From: Rikenellaceae bacterium
GTDB lineage: Bacteria > Bacteroidota > Bacteroidia > Bacteroidales > Rikenellaceae
DNA length: 64,000 nucleotides
Assembly: GCA_015059715.1 (NCBI GenBank)
Contig: SUZV01000002.1
Span: 1 to 64,000 of the forward strand
Direction of reading: 5' to 3'
Positions 7,571 to 16,644 of the stretch are shown one piece after another (within the stretch, counting starts at the first letter, position 1; each line of letters begins with the position of its first letter). The position numbers were made by a program, and so were the translations under genes. Below the pieces are notes generated by a model. It had not been told where the DNA came from. It saw nothing but the letters and a program-made list of their open reading frames with translations, and did no database searches.

Positions 7571-9133
7571 ATGAGCGAAATTCAGAAAGCGATTGAGAAG
7601 TTGATGGACAACCGTCAGACAGCACGTATGGGTGGTGGCCAGAAGGCTATCGATAAGCAGCACGAGAAGGGTAAGTATACCGCTCGTGAGCGTATCGCTA
7701 TGTTGTTGGACGAGGGTAGCTTCGAGGAGTTCGATATGTTCGTAACTCACCGTTGCTATGACTTCGGTATGGATGCAAAGCACACCTTCGGTGATGGCGT
7801 GGTAACAGGTTATGGTACCATTGCTGGCCGCTTGGTATATGTATTTGCACAGGACTTTACCGTAACAGCAGGTTCGTTGTCAATCTCTTTGGCTGACAAG
7901 ATTTGCAAGGTGATGGATATGGCCGTGCGTAACGGTGCTCCTTGTATCGGTCTTAACGACTCGGGTGGTGCTCGTATCCAGGAGGGTGTAAACGCTTTGG
8001 CTGGCTACGCTAATATCTTCCAGCGTAACGTTATGGCTTCGGGCGTTATCCCACAGATTTCGGCTATCTTCGGTCCTTGTGCTGGTGGTGCTGTTTACTC
8101 TCCAGCTCTTACCGACTTTATCATCATGCGTCGCGAGACATCTAATATGTTCCTTACAGGTCCTAAGGTTGTTAAGACCGTAACTGGTGAGGATGTAACT
8201 CAGGAGCAGCTTGGTGGTGCAAATATGCATACTACTAAGTCGGGTGTTGCACAGTTCGCTGTAGATTCTGAGGAGGAGGGTCTTAAGCTTATCCGCGACC
8301 TTCTCTCGTATATGCCTCAGAACTACACTGCGTTGGTTCCTGACCAGCCTTGCACAGACGATATCGCTCGTAAGGAGGATATCCTTAACGAGATTATCCC
8401 CGATAACCCAAATAAGCCATACGATATGATGGAGGTTATCAAGGCTATCGTCGACAATGGTGAGTTTTTGGAGTCAGCTGCTGCCTATGCTAAGAATATC
8501 ATCACAGGTTTCGCACGTTTCAACGGCCAGAGCGTAGGTATCATCGCTAACCAGCCTAAGTTTATGGCAGGTGTTCTCGATATCAATGCTTCTCGTAAGG
8601 CTGCACGTTTCGTGCGCTTCTGCGATGCGTTCAACATTCCATTGGTGACCTTGGTAGACGTTCCTGGCTTCTTGCCTGGTACTGCTCAGGAGTATGGTGG
8701 TGTTATCACTCACGGTGCAAAGCTTCTCTTCGCATATTGCGAGGCTACAGTGCCTAAGGTTACTGTTACACTGCGTAAGGCTTACGGTGGTGCATATATC
8801 GTTATGTCATCTAAGCATATCCGTGGTGATGTTAACTACGCATGGCCTACTGCCGAGATTGCAGTTATGGGTGCAAGTGGTGCTGTTGAGGTATTGCATG
8901 CTAAGGCCTTGGCTGCATTCGAGAATAAGGACGAGAAGGCAAAGTTTGTTGCTGAGAAGGAGCAGGAGTACCGCGATAAGTTCTCTAATCCATACAACGC
9001 AGCACGCTACGGCTATATTGACGATGTTATCGAGCCACGTAATACACGTTTCCGCATAATTCGCGCCTTGGAGTCACTCCGCAACAAGCGTTTGGAGAAC
9101 CCAGCAAAGCGTCATAACAACATTCCATTGTAG
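7571..9133 (+). CDS. mmdA: Methylmalonyl-CoA decarboxylase / acyl-CoA carboxylase carboxyltransferase subunit
   Basis: 520-residue biotin-dependent carboxyltransferase that moves the carboxyl group of methylmalonyl-CoA to biotin on MmdC. The N-terminal acyl-CoA half carries [12 protein letters not shown] and [17 protein letters not shown]; the C-terminal biotin half carries [12 protein letters not shown] and [14 protein letters not shown]. The next genes encode gamma, biotin and beta subunits, so the whole is the Na+-pumping decarboxylase that ends the succinate-to-propionate route. Propionyl-CoA carboxylase beta subunits share this sequence; the operon decides the call. Confidence 0.93.
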   Translation: MSEIQKAIEKLMDNRQTARMGGGQKAIDKQHEKGKYTARERIAMLLDEGSFEEFDMFVTHRCYDFGMDAKHTFGDGVVTGYGTIAGRLVYVFAQDFTVTAGSLSISLADKICKVMDMAVRNGAPCIGLNDSGGARIQEGVNALAGYANIFQRNVMASGVIPQISAIFGPCAGGAVYSPALTDFIIMRRETSNMFLTGPKVVKTVTGEDVTQEQLGGANMHTTKSGVAQFAVDSEEEGLKLIRDLLSYMPQNYTALVPDQPCTDDIARKEDILNEIIPDNPNKPYDMMEVIKAIVDNGEFLESAAAYAKNIITGFARFNGQSVGIIANQPKFMAGVLDINASRKAARFVRFCDAFNIPLVTLVDVPGFLPGTAQEYGGVITHGAKLLFAYCEATVPKVTVTLRKAYGGAYIVMSSKHIRGDVNYAWPTAEIAVMGASGAVEVLHAKALAAFENKDEKAKFVAEKEQEYRDKFSNPYNAARYGYIDDVIEPRNTRFRIIRALESLRNKRLENPAKRHNNIPL

Positions 9134-9154
9134 TAGTAAATTATCGGTTTAGTT

Positions 9155-9469
9155 ATGATGATTCTTGCAACAAATTGGGGCAATGCTACACTTATGGCTC
9201 TTGTCAGCATTATGCTGGTATTTGTCGTGCTTGTACTTCTTATATGTGTGTTGAAGCTCTTTGGAGTTATCTTCCATAGTAGTGCTAAGCCTGCGGCAGA
9301 GGTAGCTGTAAGTTCATCAGACGAGATTACCGACGAGGAGGTGGCAGCCATTGCTGTGGCTGTCAACCTCTTCTTCAACCGTCACGATGAGGAGAGCGAT
9401 GTGCTTACCTTCCGCCAGAACCACGACGTTTCGGCATGGCAGGTGCGCAATATTCACAAGCAATTGTAA
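9155..9469 (+). CDS. Decarboxylase Na+ pump gamma subunit (OadG-like)
   Basis: 104 residues with one transmembrane helix (MALVSIMLVFVVLVLLICVLKLFG), an acidic linker, and a C-terminal segment with VAAIAVAVNLFF and WQVRNIHKQL. This matches OadG-family subunits, which hold the carboxyltransferase and membrane subunits together. It lies 21 nt after mmdA and 30 nt before the biotin protein gene. Confidence 0.88.
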   Translation: MMILATNWGNATLMALVSIMLVFVVLVLLICVLKLFGVIFHSSAKPAAEVAVSSSDEITDEEVAAIAVAVNLFFNRHDEESDVLTFRQNHDVSAWQVRNIHKQL

Positions 9470-9499
9470 ACAAACATTCAAAGCAAATTTAGACGCATT

Positions 9500-9925
9500 A
9501 TGCAGAAATTTAAATTCAATATTAACGGCAAGGGCTATGAGGCCATAGTTGAGGAGACTGAGCGTAACACTGCCCGTGTAGAGCTTAACGGTAAGAGCTA
9601 CACCGTACAGATTGAGAAGGAGGAGGCTGTAGTATCTCCAAAGATTGCCGTTGTAAAGCCTACAAGCTCATCAGCCGACTTCGAGGCTCCTCAGCAGGTG
9701 GTTACGGGCAATGCTGGTTCAATCAAGTCGCCACTGCCAGGTAACGTATCTAAGATTAAGGTTCAGGAGGGTCAGGCTGTTAAGGCAGGTGATGTTCTTA
9801 TGACCTTGGAGGCAATGAAGATGGAGAACGAGATTATGGCTCCTGCGGCAGGTACCGTGAAGAAGATTTACGTTGCCGAGGGCAAGGCTGTGCAGCAGGG
9901 TGAGGCTCTCATCGACTTGGCATAG
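9500..9925 (+). CDS. mmdC: Biotin carboxyl carrier subunit
   Basis: 141 residues. A short N-terminal beta domain (FKFNINGKGYEAIVEE), a linker with SSSADFEAP, and a biotinyl domain with EAMKMENEI, where K107 should carry biotin. It carries CO2 from MmdA to the membrane subunit. Fourth gene of the operon. Confidence 0.95.
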   Translation: MQKFKFNINGKGYEAIVEETERNTARVELNGKSYTVQIEKEEAVVSPKIAVVKPTSSSADFEAPQQVVTGNAGSIKSPLPGNVSKIKVQEGQAVKAGDVLMTLEAMKMENEIMAPAAGTVKKIYVAEGKAVQQGEALIDLA

Positions 9926-9952
9926 TACTAACTCTTTAACTGTGTATATAAG

Positions 9953-11353
9953 ATGAAGAGTCTAAAATTCTATTTCTCATTGCTTCTGTCAACTGCTATG
10001 CTCGCTATCGCTGTGCCAGCTATGGCTCAGGATGCTGAGGCAGTAGTTGACAATGCGGTGGCAGAGTTGGCCGAGGTTGCTGAGGTTGCTGAGGTTGCTG
10101 AGGCTGCGCCTGTGGCTGAGGCTACGCAAGTAGATGGCACACAAGGCCGTGATAACTCGGCTATCGACGAGAGCTTTAGCGTTAGCAAGGCTCTTGAGGA
10201 TTTTGTTAATCAGTCTGGTTTCAAGGGCTTTGCCAAGGATTGGCGTTTTGCGGTGATGATTCTCATTGCATTCGTATTGCTCTACTTGGCTATTGTTAAG
10301 AAGTTCGAGCCACTCCTCTTGATGCCTATCGCCTTTGGTATGTTGCTTACCAACCTCCCTGGTGCCGATATGTTCCACTCGGAGTTCTTCGCAGGGGGTC
10401 ATGTTCATTGGGAGAACTTCGCTCTTGGCTCAGCAGGCTTGCTCGACTACCTCTATTTGGGTGTTAAGCTTGGTATCTATCCTTGCTTGATATTTATCGG
10501 TGTAGGTGCTATGACCGACTTTGCTCCACTTATTGCTAACCCCAAGAGCTTGCTTTTGGGTGCTGCGGCTCAGATTGGTATCTTCGCAACATTCCTCGGA
10601 GCGTTGGCCTTGGGCTTTAACTATTGGGAGTCTGGTTCTATCGGTATCATTGGTGGTGCTGATGGTCCTACGGCTATCTACCTCACTTCGAAGCTTGCTC
10701 CACACTTGTTAGGTCCTATTGCTGTTGCAGCCTACTCATATATGGCGTTGGTACCTGTTATCCAGCCACCTATTATGAAGTTGCTCACAACAGAGAAGGA
10801 GCGTAAGATTGAGATGAAGCAGCTTCGCAGCGTATCACAGCGCGAGAAGATTATCTTCCCTATCGTTATTACTGTTATCATCGCTATTCTGTTGCCATCG
10901 GCAGCACCGCTTATCGGTTGCTTGATGCTCGGTAACTTGATGAAGGAGTGTGGCGTTACGGAGCGTCTATCTAAGACTGTGCAGAACGAGCTTATGAATA
11001 TCGTTACCATCTTCCTTGGTATCTCGGTAGGTGCTACGACAACAGCCGATGCCTTCCTTAACTGGCAGACTCTCGGTATTCTGTTGTTGGGTGTTATCGC
11101 CTTCTCGTTTGGCTCGGCAAGTGGTGTATTGCTCGCTAAGCTTATGAATCTCTTCTCTAAGGAGAAGATTAACCCACTTATCGGCTCGGCAGGTGTATCG
11201 GCAGTACCTATGGCCGCTCGCGTATCGCAGACTGTAGGTCAGCAGTATAATCCTGGTAACTTCTTGTTGATGCACGCTATGGGTCCCAACGTAGCAGGTG
11301 TTATTGGCTCGGCAGTTGCCGCAGGTATCTTGCTCGCCTTCCTCCCATTGTAA
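9953..11353 (+). CDS. mmdB: Na+-translocating decarboxylase beta subunit
   Basis: 466-residue membrane subunit that decarboxylates carboxybiotin and exports Na+. Typical beta-subunit segments are [55 protein letters not shown] and [16 protein letters not shown]. Unlike shorter homologues it begins with a signal-like helix (ending VPAMAQ) and about 70 residues rich in Ala/Glu/Val, including tandem EVA repeats, before the first core helix. Last gene of the operon; a strong terminator follows. Confidence 0.94.
   Translation: MKSLKFYFSLLLSTAMLAIAVPAMAQDAEAVVDNAVAELAEVAEVAEVAEAAPVAEATQVDGTQGRDNSAIDESFSVSKALEDFVNQSGFKGFAKDWRFAVMILIAFVLLYLAIVKKFEPLLLMPIAFGMLLTNLPGADMFHSEFFAGGHVHWENFALGSAGLLDYLYLGVKLGIYPCLIFIGVGAMTDFAPLIANPKSLLLGAAAQIGIFATFLGALALGFNYWESGSIGIIGGADGPTAIYLTSKLAPHLLGPIAVAAYSYMALVPVIQPPIMKLLTTEKERKIEMKQLRSVSQREKIIFPIVITVIIAILLPSAAPLIGCLMLGNLMKECGVTERLSKTVQNELMNIVTIFLGISVGATTTADAFLNWQTLGILLLGVIAFSFGSASGVLLAKLMNLFSKEKINPLIGSAGVSAVPMAARVSQTVGQQYNPGNFLLMHAMGPNVAGVIGSAVAAGILLAFLPL
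10066..10107 (+). repeat. Short tandem repeat in mmdB
   Basis: Units of GAGGTTGCT (Glu-Val-Ala) run in tandem and encode the acidic stretch [12 protein letters not shown]. Slippage would alter linker length without frameshift. Confidence 0.7.
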
Positions 11354-11374
11354 TCTTTGGGGGAGAGTATAAGC

Positions 11375-11405
11375 TAAGCCTCGGGATTTATGGTCCCGAG
11401 GCTTA
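11375..11405 (+). terminator. Terminator of the mce-mmd operon
   Basis: TAAGCCTCGGGA / TCCCGAGGCTTA is a perfect 12-bp stem with a 7-nt loop, followed by TTGTTTTTC. Confidence 0.85.
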
Positions 11406-11507
11406 TTGTTTTTCTTGTTAGGAGCTATAAATAGCTGTAAGCATATATAGTGCGAATATAAGTGGTGCTGTGGGGACTATAGCTGTGTATAGAACCTAAA
11501 AAAGTGA

Positions 11508-11544
11508 GGCTGACTAAAAAGTCTGTAAGGCTTTGAAGTCAGCC
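11508..11544 (-). terminator. Probable terminator of the two-component operon
   Basis: GGCTGACT / AGTCAGCC with a 21-nt loop. On the minus strand it is followed by CTCACTTTTTTAG. It lies about 70 nt past the response-regulator stop. Confidence 0.5.
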
Positions 11545-11616
11545 ACTAGACCATAGTATATCATTTTGCTGAGGCGACACCTCTCGATAACTAAAGGCTC
11601 AGGCTGTAGTGGCTAA

Positions 11617-12354
11617 CTATAGCCTATTGTCGAAGTACTCAAAAAATCGCTCCTTATAGTTCTCTCCCAAGGGGATATACTCGCCATTGTCAAGGAAGAT
11701 GCGCCCCTTGGTGTAGCTCGATATGCGCTTAAGATTGACGATGTATGAGCGGTGTACACGCAAGAAGCTATCCTGTGGCAGCGATGTCTCCATATTCTTT
11801 AGGCGGAAGAGGGTGGTAATCGTCGAGCTACCCTCGATATGTAGGCGCACATACTCACCAGCACTCTCCAAATATACGATGTCGGCAATCTTGACAAGCT
11901 GTGTCTTATAGTCAGCCTTGACAGATATAAACTCCTTGTCGGACTGCTCGGCCTCGTTCTGCGCTATGGCACTCTCAGCAGCGTGGCACCTCTCTACAAG
12001 GTCGACAAGCGAGATAATCTTCTGCGAGGCCTTCATAAACTCGTCATACGAGAATGGCTTGAGCAGGTAGTCTATAGCGTTGAGCTTAAAGCCATCGAGG
12101 GCAAACTCGGGGTGTGCCGTAGTGAAGATTATGTAGTGGTTGCTCTTAAGTGCGCGCACAAACTCTAAACCCGTCATATCGGGCATATTGATATCGACGA
12201 ATATAAGATCTACGTTTTGCTCCGAGAGGACCTTCTCGGCCTCATAGGCACTGCGACATGTAGCCACCAGCTCAAGCTGCTCGGTGCGGTCGATATAACT
12301 CTTTATCTGGAGAAGTGCCAAAGGCTCATCATCTATTGCTATACATCTTACCAT
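11617..12354 (-). CDS. LytTR-family response regulator
   Basis: 245 residues. The receiver domain has the acidic pocket D8/D9, phospho-acceptor D54 (IFVDINMPDMTG) and K99 (LLKP). A LytTR DNA-binding domain at about 140-245 has FISVKADYKTQLV, YVRLHIEGSS, FLRVHRSYIVNLKRI and LGENYKERFF. It should regulate transcription when phosphorylated by the kinase encoded immediately upstream, one base apart. Targets cannot be read from the window. Confidence 0.93.
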   Translation of the reverse strand: MVRCIAIDDEPLALLQIKSYIDRTEQLELVATCRSAYEAEKVLSEQNVDLIFVDINMPDMTGLEFVRALKSNHYIIFTTAHPEFALDGFKLNAIDYLLKPFSYDEFMKASQKIISLVDLVERCHAAESAIAQNEAEQSDKEFISVKADYKTQLVKIADIVYLESAGEYVRLHIEGSSTITTLFRLKNMETSLPQDSFLRVHRSYIVNLKRISSYTKGRIFLDNGEYIPLGENYKERFFEYFDNRL

Positions 12355-12355
12355 A

Positions 12356-13414
12356 CTACTTATCTGTTAGAGGGATTAATAATTCTACTATATAAACTTT
12401 GCTGTCTGAGTTATCCGTTGTGAGCATATATCTGTCACCAAAGAGAATCTCCAGACGCTTGGTGATATTGCTAAGTCCTATGCCACTGCGCTCGGTGTTC
12501 TTCCTGTCGTTGTTATGGCGGCTATTGGCTACTATGCAGCTTAGCTCGCCATGATCTACCGACACCGAAATACGTATGAACGACTCGTTGTTGTAGCTGA
12601 TGCCGTGCTTAAAGGCATTCTCCACAAGTACAATGAGTAGCAGTGGCGGAAGCTTTACGCGACGACAGATAGCCATGTCGGGGGTGTTAAACTCGATGTT
12701 TACCTCGTCAATATAGCGTATCTTCATTAGGCGGATATAGCTATTGAGAAACTCCACCTCTTTGTCGAGTGTCGTGTATTGCTCACTTGAGTCGTAGAGA
12801 ATGTGTCGTAGCATATGCGACAGCTCCATTACGTTCTGCTTGGCCATCTGGCCATCGATATCTATCATCGCGTGGATGTTGTTCAGAGTGTTCATCAAGA
12901 AGTGAGGGTTAATCTGATACTTCAGATACTCCATTTGTGTCTCGATATTCTCCTTCTGTAGTTGGGCCATCTGTTGCTCGGTGAGTATAGCCCGATAGTA
13001 GAGCTTAATCATCGAGTTAGCACCAGCCATCAGTATGCCAAAGAGCACATTCCAATACCACGCCAACTCCGTAAGTGATGCCTTATCCCTTAGGTCTATG
13101 TCGCCCTGCCAATAGCGGAAGTCGAGAACTTCAATAGTGCCAAATACCGCAACTACAAGTCCGATAAGCAGAATGATATACCATCCATACCTATTTCGCA
13201 TTAGTAGAGGTGTGAGTAGGTAGTTGTGTACCAGAAAGATAAAGAAATAGGGGGTTATCTTAACCCACGAGATGATTACCTTACCAAAGTCGATAGCCTC
13301 CTCCGACATAAGGTGGGCATTCATAAATGGGATAAGATATATGGCGGCCCACACAAAGGCATAGAGAATATTCTCGCCAAGCCATATTGTTCTAAATGCA
13401 CTCCTGATGTTCAT
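12356..13414 (-). CDS. Membrane sensor histidine kinase (LytS/YehU type)
   Basis: 352 residues. About four transmembrane helices lie in the first 145 residues, then a coiled coil (EQQMAQLQKENIETQMEYLKYQ), the His_kinase domain with H171 in INPHFLMNTLNNIH, and a HATPase region with VENAFKHG and GIGLSNITKRL. There is no extracellular sensor domain, so the signal is probably sensed in the membrane. The gene precedes its regulator in one operon. Its -7 element ends only 5 nt before the ATG, suggesting a leaderless mRNA. Confidence 0.92.
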   Translation of the reverse strand: MNIRSAFRTIWLGENILYAFVWAAIYLIPFMNAHLMSEEAIDFGKVIISWVKITPYFFIFLVHNYLLTPLLMRNRYGWYIILLIGLVVAVFGTIEVLDFRYWQGDIDLRDKASLTELAWYWNVLFGILMAGANSMIKLYYRAILTEQQMAQLQKENIETQMEYLKYQINPHFLMNTLNNIHAMIDIDGQMAKQNVMELSHMLRHILYDSSEQYTTLDKEVEFLNSYIRLMKIRYIDEVNIEFNTPDMAICRRVKLPPLLLIVLVENAFKHGISYNNESFIRISVSVDHGELSCIVANSRHNNDRKNTERSGIGLSNITKRLEILFGDRYMLTTDNSDSKVYIVELLIPLTDK

Positions 13415-13419
13415 AGTAA

Positions 13420-13427
13420 CAAAGGTA
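13420..13427 (-). promoter_or_regulatory. -7 element of the two-component operon, near-leaderless
   Basis: TACCTTTG on the minus strand, 5 nt from the kinase start codon. Confidence 0.55.
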
Positions 13428-13496
13428 GTATTTTTGCACGAATAAGCAAAACAATTTGCCCAATTATAAACGGCTGCGCACTTTTGTTCAATAAAC

Positions 13497-14288
13497 TTAG
13501 ACCCTGTCGAGCAGTCGCTTTATAGGCCCAAGGTGTAGTAGCAGCTCAAATAGTCGCGCTGGCAGTATCGAGCATATAGCCACGACTGTCTTAGTGAAAA
13601 AACCTGGTGTAAGCCTTCGTCGCCCTCGCATCATGGCCTTCACGCCGCGCCGAGCAAGCTTCTCGGGCGACATCATCACGCCAAGTGATAGAAATAGTGC
13701 TCGTGCCCTGTCGCTAAGCTTGTAGAATGGGGTGTTCACCGCTCCCGGGTATATGGCTGTGACACTCACGCCGTAGCGGTGCAGCTCGTACCATAGTGCC
13801 GAGGCGAAGCTCTTAAGGTAGGCCTTTGTCGCGCTGTAGTGTGCGATTGTGGGGTAGGGTAGCCATGCTGTTGATGATGACATTATGAGTATATGCCCAC
13901 TATGGCGACTCTTGAAGAGCTTGCCGAAGTAGTGACATAGCAGTGTCGTCGTTGTGCAGTGCAGTGTGATGATTGTCGCAAGCCTCTCTGGCTCGGTATT
14001 TACTAATGTCGAGAATAGCAACATCCCAGCGTTGCATATCAGTACTTCGACATTGTAGCCACGCTCTGTACAGATGTCGAAGATTGTTTTGGCCGCTTGT
14101 TCGGATGCTAAGTCGATATTTAGCGTTACGACCTTGGCATTGTATGTCGTGGTTATCTCTTTGGCTACCTCGTCAAGCTGCTCTGGCTGGTTACTTACTG
14201 CTACGATGTCGTAGCCTCGCTTAGACATCTCCATAGCGTAGCAGCGACCAATACCCGATGATGCTCCTGTTATTAATGCGTAACTCAT
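13497..14288 (-). CDS. Short-chain dehydrogenase/reductase
   Basis: 263 residues from MSYALITG; a start five codons earlier (MYLCR) falls on the promoter and is unlikely. The classical SDR cofactor motif TGASSGIG is at 7-14, CNAG and the catalytic serine in ILIMSSSTAW follow, then the YSATK catalytic motif and YPGAVNTPFY. The C-terminus (RGVKAMMRGRRRLTPGFFTK) resembles the DltE-like/YqjQ SDR group. The substrate is unknown. It is divergent from the Cys-tRNA(Pro) deacylase gene. Confidence 0.88.
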   Translation of the reverse strand: MSYALITGASSGIGRCYAMEMSKRGYDIVAVSNQPEQLDEVAKEITTTYNAKVVTLNIDLASEQAAKTIFDICTERGYNVEVLICNAGMLLFSTLVNTEPERLATIITLHCTTTTLLCHYFGKLFKSRHSGHILIMSSSTAWLPYPTIAHYSATKAYLKSFASALWYELHRYGVSVTAIYPGAVNTPFYKLSDRARALFLSLGVMMSPEKLARRGVKAMMRGRRRLTPGFFTKTVVAICSILPARLFELLLHLGPIKRLLDRV

Positions 14289-14292
14289 ACGA

Positions 14293-14329
14293 CAAAGATA
14301 CAAAAGATACGAAAAAAATAGTATCTTTG
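14293..14329. promoter_or_regulatory. Divergent promoter pair
   Basis: CAAAGATA at 14293-14300 is TATCTTTG on the minus strand, 4 nt from the SDR start. TATCTTTG at 14322-14329 faces the deacylase gene, 17 nt before its start. The two -7 elements are only 21 nt apart, so polymerases would exclude each other. Confidence 0.6.
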
Positions 14330-14346
14330 CGTAGCGAAATTTAACA

Positions 14347-14838
14347 ATGATGGCTAAGAAGATTGAGAAGACAAATGCTGCACGCCTTTTGGATAGGGCA
14401 AAGATAGCTTACGAGTTAGTTCCCTATGTTGTCGATGAGGACAACCTTGCTGCTACGCACGTTGCTGAGGAGCTGGGCGAGGATATCGCTACGGTGTTTA
14501 AGACGTTGGTTCTGCGTGGCGATAAGACAGGGCCATTTGTCTGTGTCATTCCAGGAGATATGGAGGTAGACCTTAAGGCGGCGGCTCGCGTGTCGGGTAA
14601 TAAGTGGGCCGAGATGATAGCTCTCAAGGAGTTGTTGCCACTTACGGGGTATATACGAGGTGGCTGCTCGCCTATAGGTATGAAGCGTGCCTTTCCCACA
14701 TTTATCCATACTACGGCTCTTACTCACGAGCGCATATATATCAGTGCTGGTGTCCGAGGCCTTCAGCTTGCCATTGCTCCACAGCCTCTTATCGACTATG
14801 TGGGTGCTACGGTTGCAGATATAGCGACTCAGTCGTAA
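14347..14838 (+). CDS. ybaK: Cys-tRNA(Pro) deacylase (YbaK/EbsC)
   Basis: 163-residue trans-editing protein that hydrolyses Cys-tRNA(Pro) made by prolyl-tRNA synthetase. Family landmarks are KIAYELVPY, THVAEELGEDIATVFKTLV, CVIPGDMEVDLKAAARVSGNK, and GYIRGGCSPIGMKRAFPTFI. ATG at 14350 (MAKK) is an equally possible start. A related editing protein of the ProX type is encoded at about 36.1 kb. Confidence 0.93.
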   Translation: MMAKKIEKTNAARLLDRAKIAYELVPYVVDEDNLAATHVAEELGEDIATVFKTLVLRGDKTGPFVCVIPGDMEVDLKAAARVSGNKWAEMIALKELLPLTGYIRGGCSPIGMKRAFPTFIHTTALTHERIYISAGVRGLQLAIAPQPLIDYVGATVADIATQS

Positions 14839-14870
14839 AAGCCCAGGGTCTCGGGAAGGTGCGAAAAAAA

Positions 14871-14905
14871 ATCGGCAACTTGCTAACTATTAGCTTGTTA
14901 CCGAT
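14871..14905 (-). terminator. Terminator after tRNA-Met
   Basis: An imperfect 16-bp stem (ATCGG.AAC..GCTAA and its complement). On the minus strand it is followed by eight T. Confidence 0.6.
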
Positions 14906-14913
14906 ATTCTTTG

Positions 14914-14987
14914 TAGCGAGAGAGAGACTTGAACTCTCGACCTCATGATTATGAATCATGCGCTCTGACCAGCTGAGCTATCTCGCC
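14914..14987 (-). tRNA. tRNA-Met (CAT)
   Basis: A 74-nt cloverleaf read on the minus strand. Acceptor stem GGCGAGA/TCTCGCT with one G-U pair, anticodon loop TTCATAA, T-arm GAGAG-TTCAAGT-CTCTC. No encoded CCA. Anticodon CAT could also be tRNA-Ile2 if lysidine-modified; I favour elongator Met. Confidence 0.93.
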
Positions 14988-15005
14988 ATTGCCTTAAAAG
15001 CGTTG

Positions 15006-15013
15006 CAAAGATA
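15006..15013 (-). promoter_or_regulatory. -7 element of tRNA-Met
   Basis: TATCTTTG on the minus strand, 18 nt before the tRNA 5' end. Confidence 0.55.
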
Positions 15014-15104
15014 GGGCTTTTTTCTAAACTTCCAAAATATTTTGTAACTTTTTTAATAAATTTATTTTAAGTATCTTTCTTATCCTCTGACGACAATATA
15101 TATA

Positions 15105-16556
15105 TTACACTGGTTCAATGTAAATTAGCTCTTTATCTCGCTTGCGGCGCGGCACAACAAGTATAATCGTAGATATTATGGCTATTACGATATAGCATAT
15201 GGCAACACCCTCCGTCGAGAGCGAATACTCTATCGAAATGGACTCCCACCGAGCCACGTAGCTCACTACGCTATTTTGGAACTCAGCAGCCCATTGGCTC
15301 ACCATTGCAAGATATTGGCTTATTGGGTGGGGCATCATCAGGGCTGCCAAGCCGAAAAATACAATGGCGTAAGTGAAGAGTATAACCACAGGGGTTAGGG
15401 CGATGCTTGCAAGAGTGATATAACCAAAGGTGTGTGATACTATAGGTAGGGTCCACAGTGTGGCCATAGTGCCGATAACTATGGATGAGGCCAGATATCG
15501 CACTATCCATTTAGAGCTCTTGATACGACGTAAAAGAGGAGTACCCCATAGAACAATGCCTGCAACAGCGAGGGCCGAGAGCTCGAAACTGATATCGTAG
15601 AGGTAGCTCGGGCGATATATCAGCATTATAAGTAGTGTTGCACATAGCGAATTGACAGATACATACTCCCTACATAGCACCTTCGATAGTTGTAATATGC
15701 TGACCATTATAGCGGCACGAATAATAGGTGCCGAGAGTCCACTCATAACGGCAAATATCCATATAAATATGATTGTAAGAAGGTCGGCAATAAGGTGTCC
15801 GCGATATATAAATCCCAGTGGCATGAGCAGTGTTATAACCACCATATAGACGATGCCGAGGTGTAGTCCCGATACGGCAAGAAGGTGTGCAAGGCCAGTC
15901 TTGGTGTAGTCGTCGCGCAGCTGTGGTGTCATGGCGTGGCGCGAGCCTGTTACCATGGTTTGCATGATGGCATGGGCGTTGCTGTCGCGCCTATATTGTG
16001 ATAATTTATCCGTTGCGCGGATATGTAGCGTGGAGGTCCTATTGCGCTCTATGGAGATGATATTACTACGGCCTATAGCTACGCTGCCGACATACTCCCT
16101 ATTGTGCATTAGTGTGTTGTACTCGTCGTGTTTAGATATATCGTCGCGGAGCTTGCCCCATATAGATACTCTGTCGCCAGCATGTATGCTATCTGTACGT
16201 AGCCAAAGTACCACCTTATCATTCGCGCTGCGTGTGTCATCCTCTCCTCGCCACTGCACTATTTTACCATCGGCACGGCTATAGCCTTCGCGCTGTGCTG
16301 GGGTCGAGGTGACATCGATTATCATCTCTACCAAGCTATCTTTGGGCAGCGTGGCGTGTGGTTTGTTTATCTCGGCAGCGATAAACCCCGTAAGAAGTAT
16401 AGCCATAAAAGCATAAAGTAGCGATATACTATAGCGGTAATATCGCCAGTATATAACCATAATCACCATCGTTGCAGCAAGGGTTATCCATAGAGGTATG
16501 GATATATACCTTGCTAAGAGGATACCTGCGATATATGCAATTAGTGCTATGAACAT
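15105..16556 (-). CDS. ComEC/Rec2-family membrane protein
   Basis: 483 residues with many transmembrane helices. The N-terminal part (about 1-180) has the DUF4131-like OB region, and the Competence domain follows with LAHLLAVSGLHLGIVYMV and MSGLSAPIIRAAIMVSI. In competent bacteria ComEC is the channel passing single-stranded DNA through the inner membrane. This form ends soon after the last helices (RRKRDKELIYIEPV) and lacks the C-terminal metallo-beta-lactamase domain of full-length ComEC. Natural competence cannot be inferred from this gene alone. The -7 element is 4 nt from the start, so its mRNA is probably leaderless. Confidence 0.88.
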   Translation of the reverse strand: MFIALIAYIAGILLARYISIPLWITLAATMVIMVIYWRYYRYSISLLYAFMAILLTGFIAAEINKPHATLPKDSLVEMIIDVTSTPAQREGYSRADGKIVQWRGEDDTRSANDKVVLWLRTDSIHAGDRVSIWGKLRDDISKHDEYNTLMHNREYVGSVAIGRSNIISIERNRTSTLHIRATDKLSQYRRDSNAHAIMQTMVTGSRHAMTPQLRDDYTKTGLAHLLAVSGLHLGIVYMVVITLLMPLGFIYRGHLIADLLTIIFIWIFAVMSGLSAPIIRAAIMVSILQLSKVLCREYVSVNSLCATLLIMLIYRPSYLYDISFELSALAVAGIVLWGTPLLRRIKSSKWIVRYLASSIVIGTMATLWTLPIVSHTFGYITLASIALTPVVILFTYAIVFFGLAALMMPHPISQYLAMVSQWAAEFQNSVVSYVARWESISIEYSLSTEGVAICYIVIAIISTIILVVPRRKRDKELIYIEPV

Positions 16557-16560
16557 ATAG

Positions 16561-16568
16561 CAAAATTA
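16561..16568 (-). promoter_or_regulatory. -7 element of the comEC-like gene, near-leaderless
   Basis: TAATTTTG on the minus strand fits TAnnTTTG, 4 nt from the start codon. Confidence 0.45.
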
Positions 16569-16591
16569 GTAATAACTGCGTACAAAAACAA

Positions 16592-16622
16592 GTGGGAGAC
16601 CAACTAAAAGTCTGCCTCCCAC
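16592..16622 (-). terminator. Terminator of the BACON-like lipoprotein gene
   Basis: GTGGGAG / CTCCCAC stem of 7 bp, extended by AC/GT after a bulge. It lies just past the stop at 16645 and is followed on the minus strand by TTGTTTTTG. Confidence 0.6.
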
Positions 16623-16644
16623 GAAATATGATATTGTAGTTGGG

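Noticed and set aside
10066..10107. Possible sequencing error in the EVA repeats of mmdB
   Set aside because: The repeats keep the frame and the protein continues normally into the conserved core.
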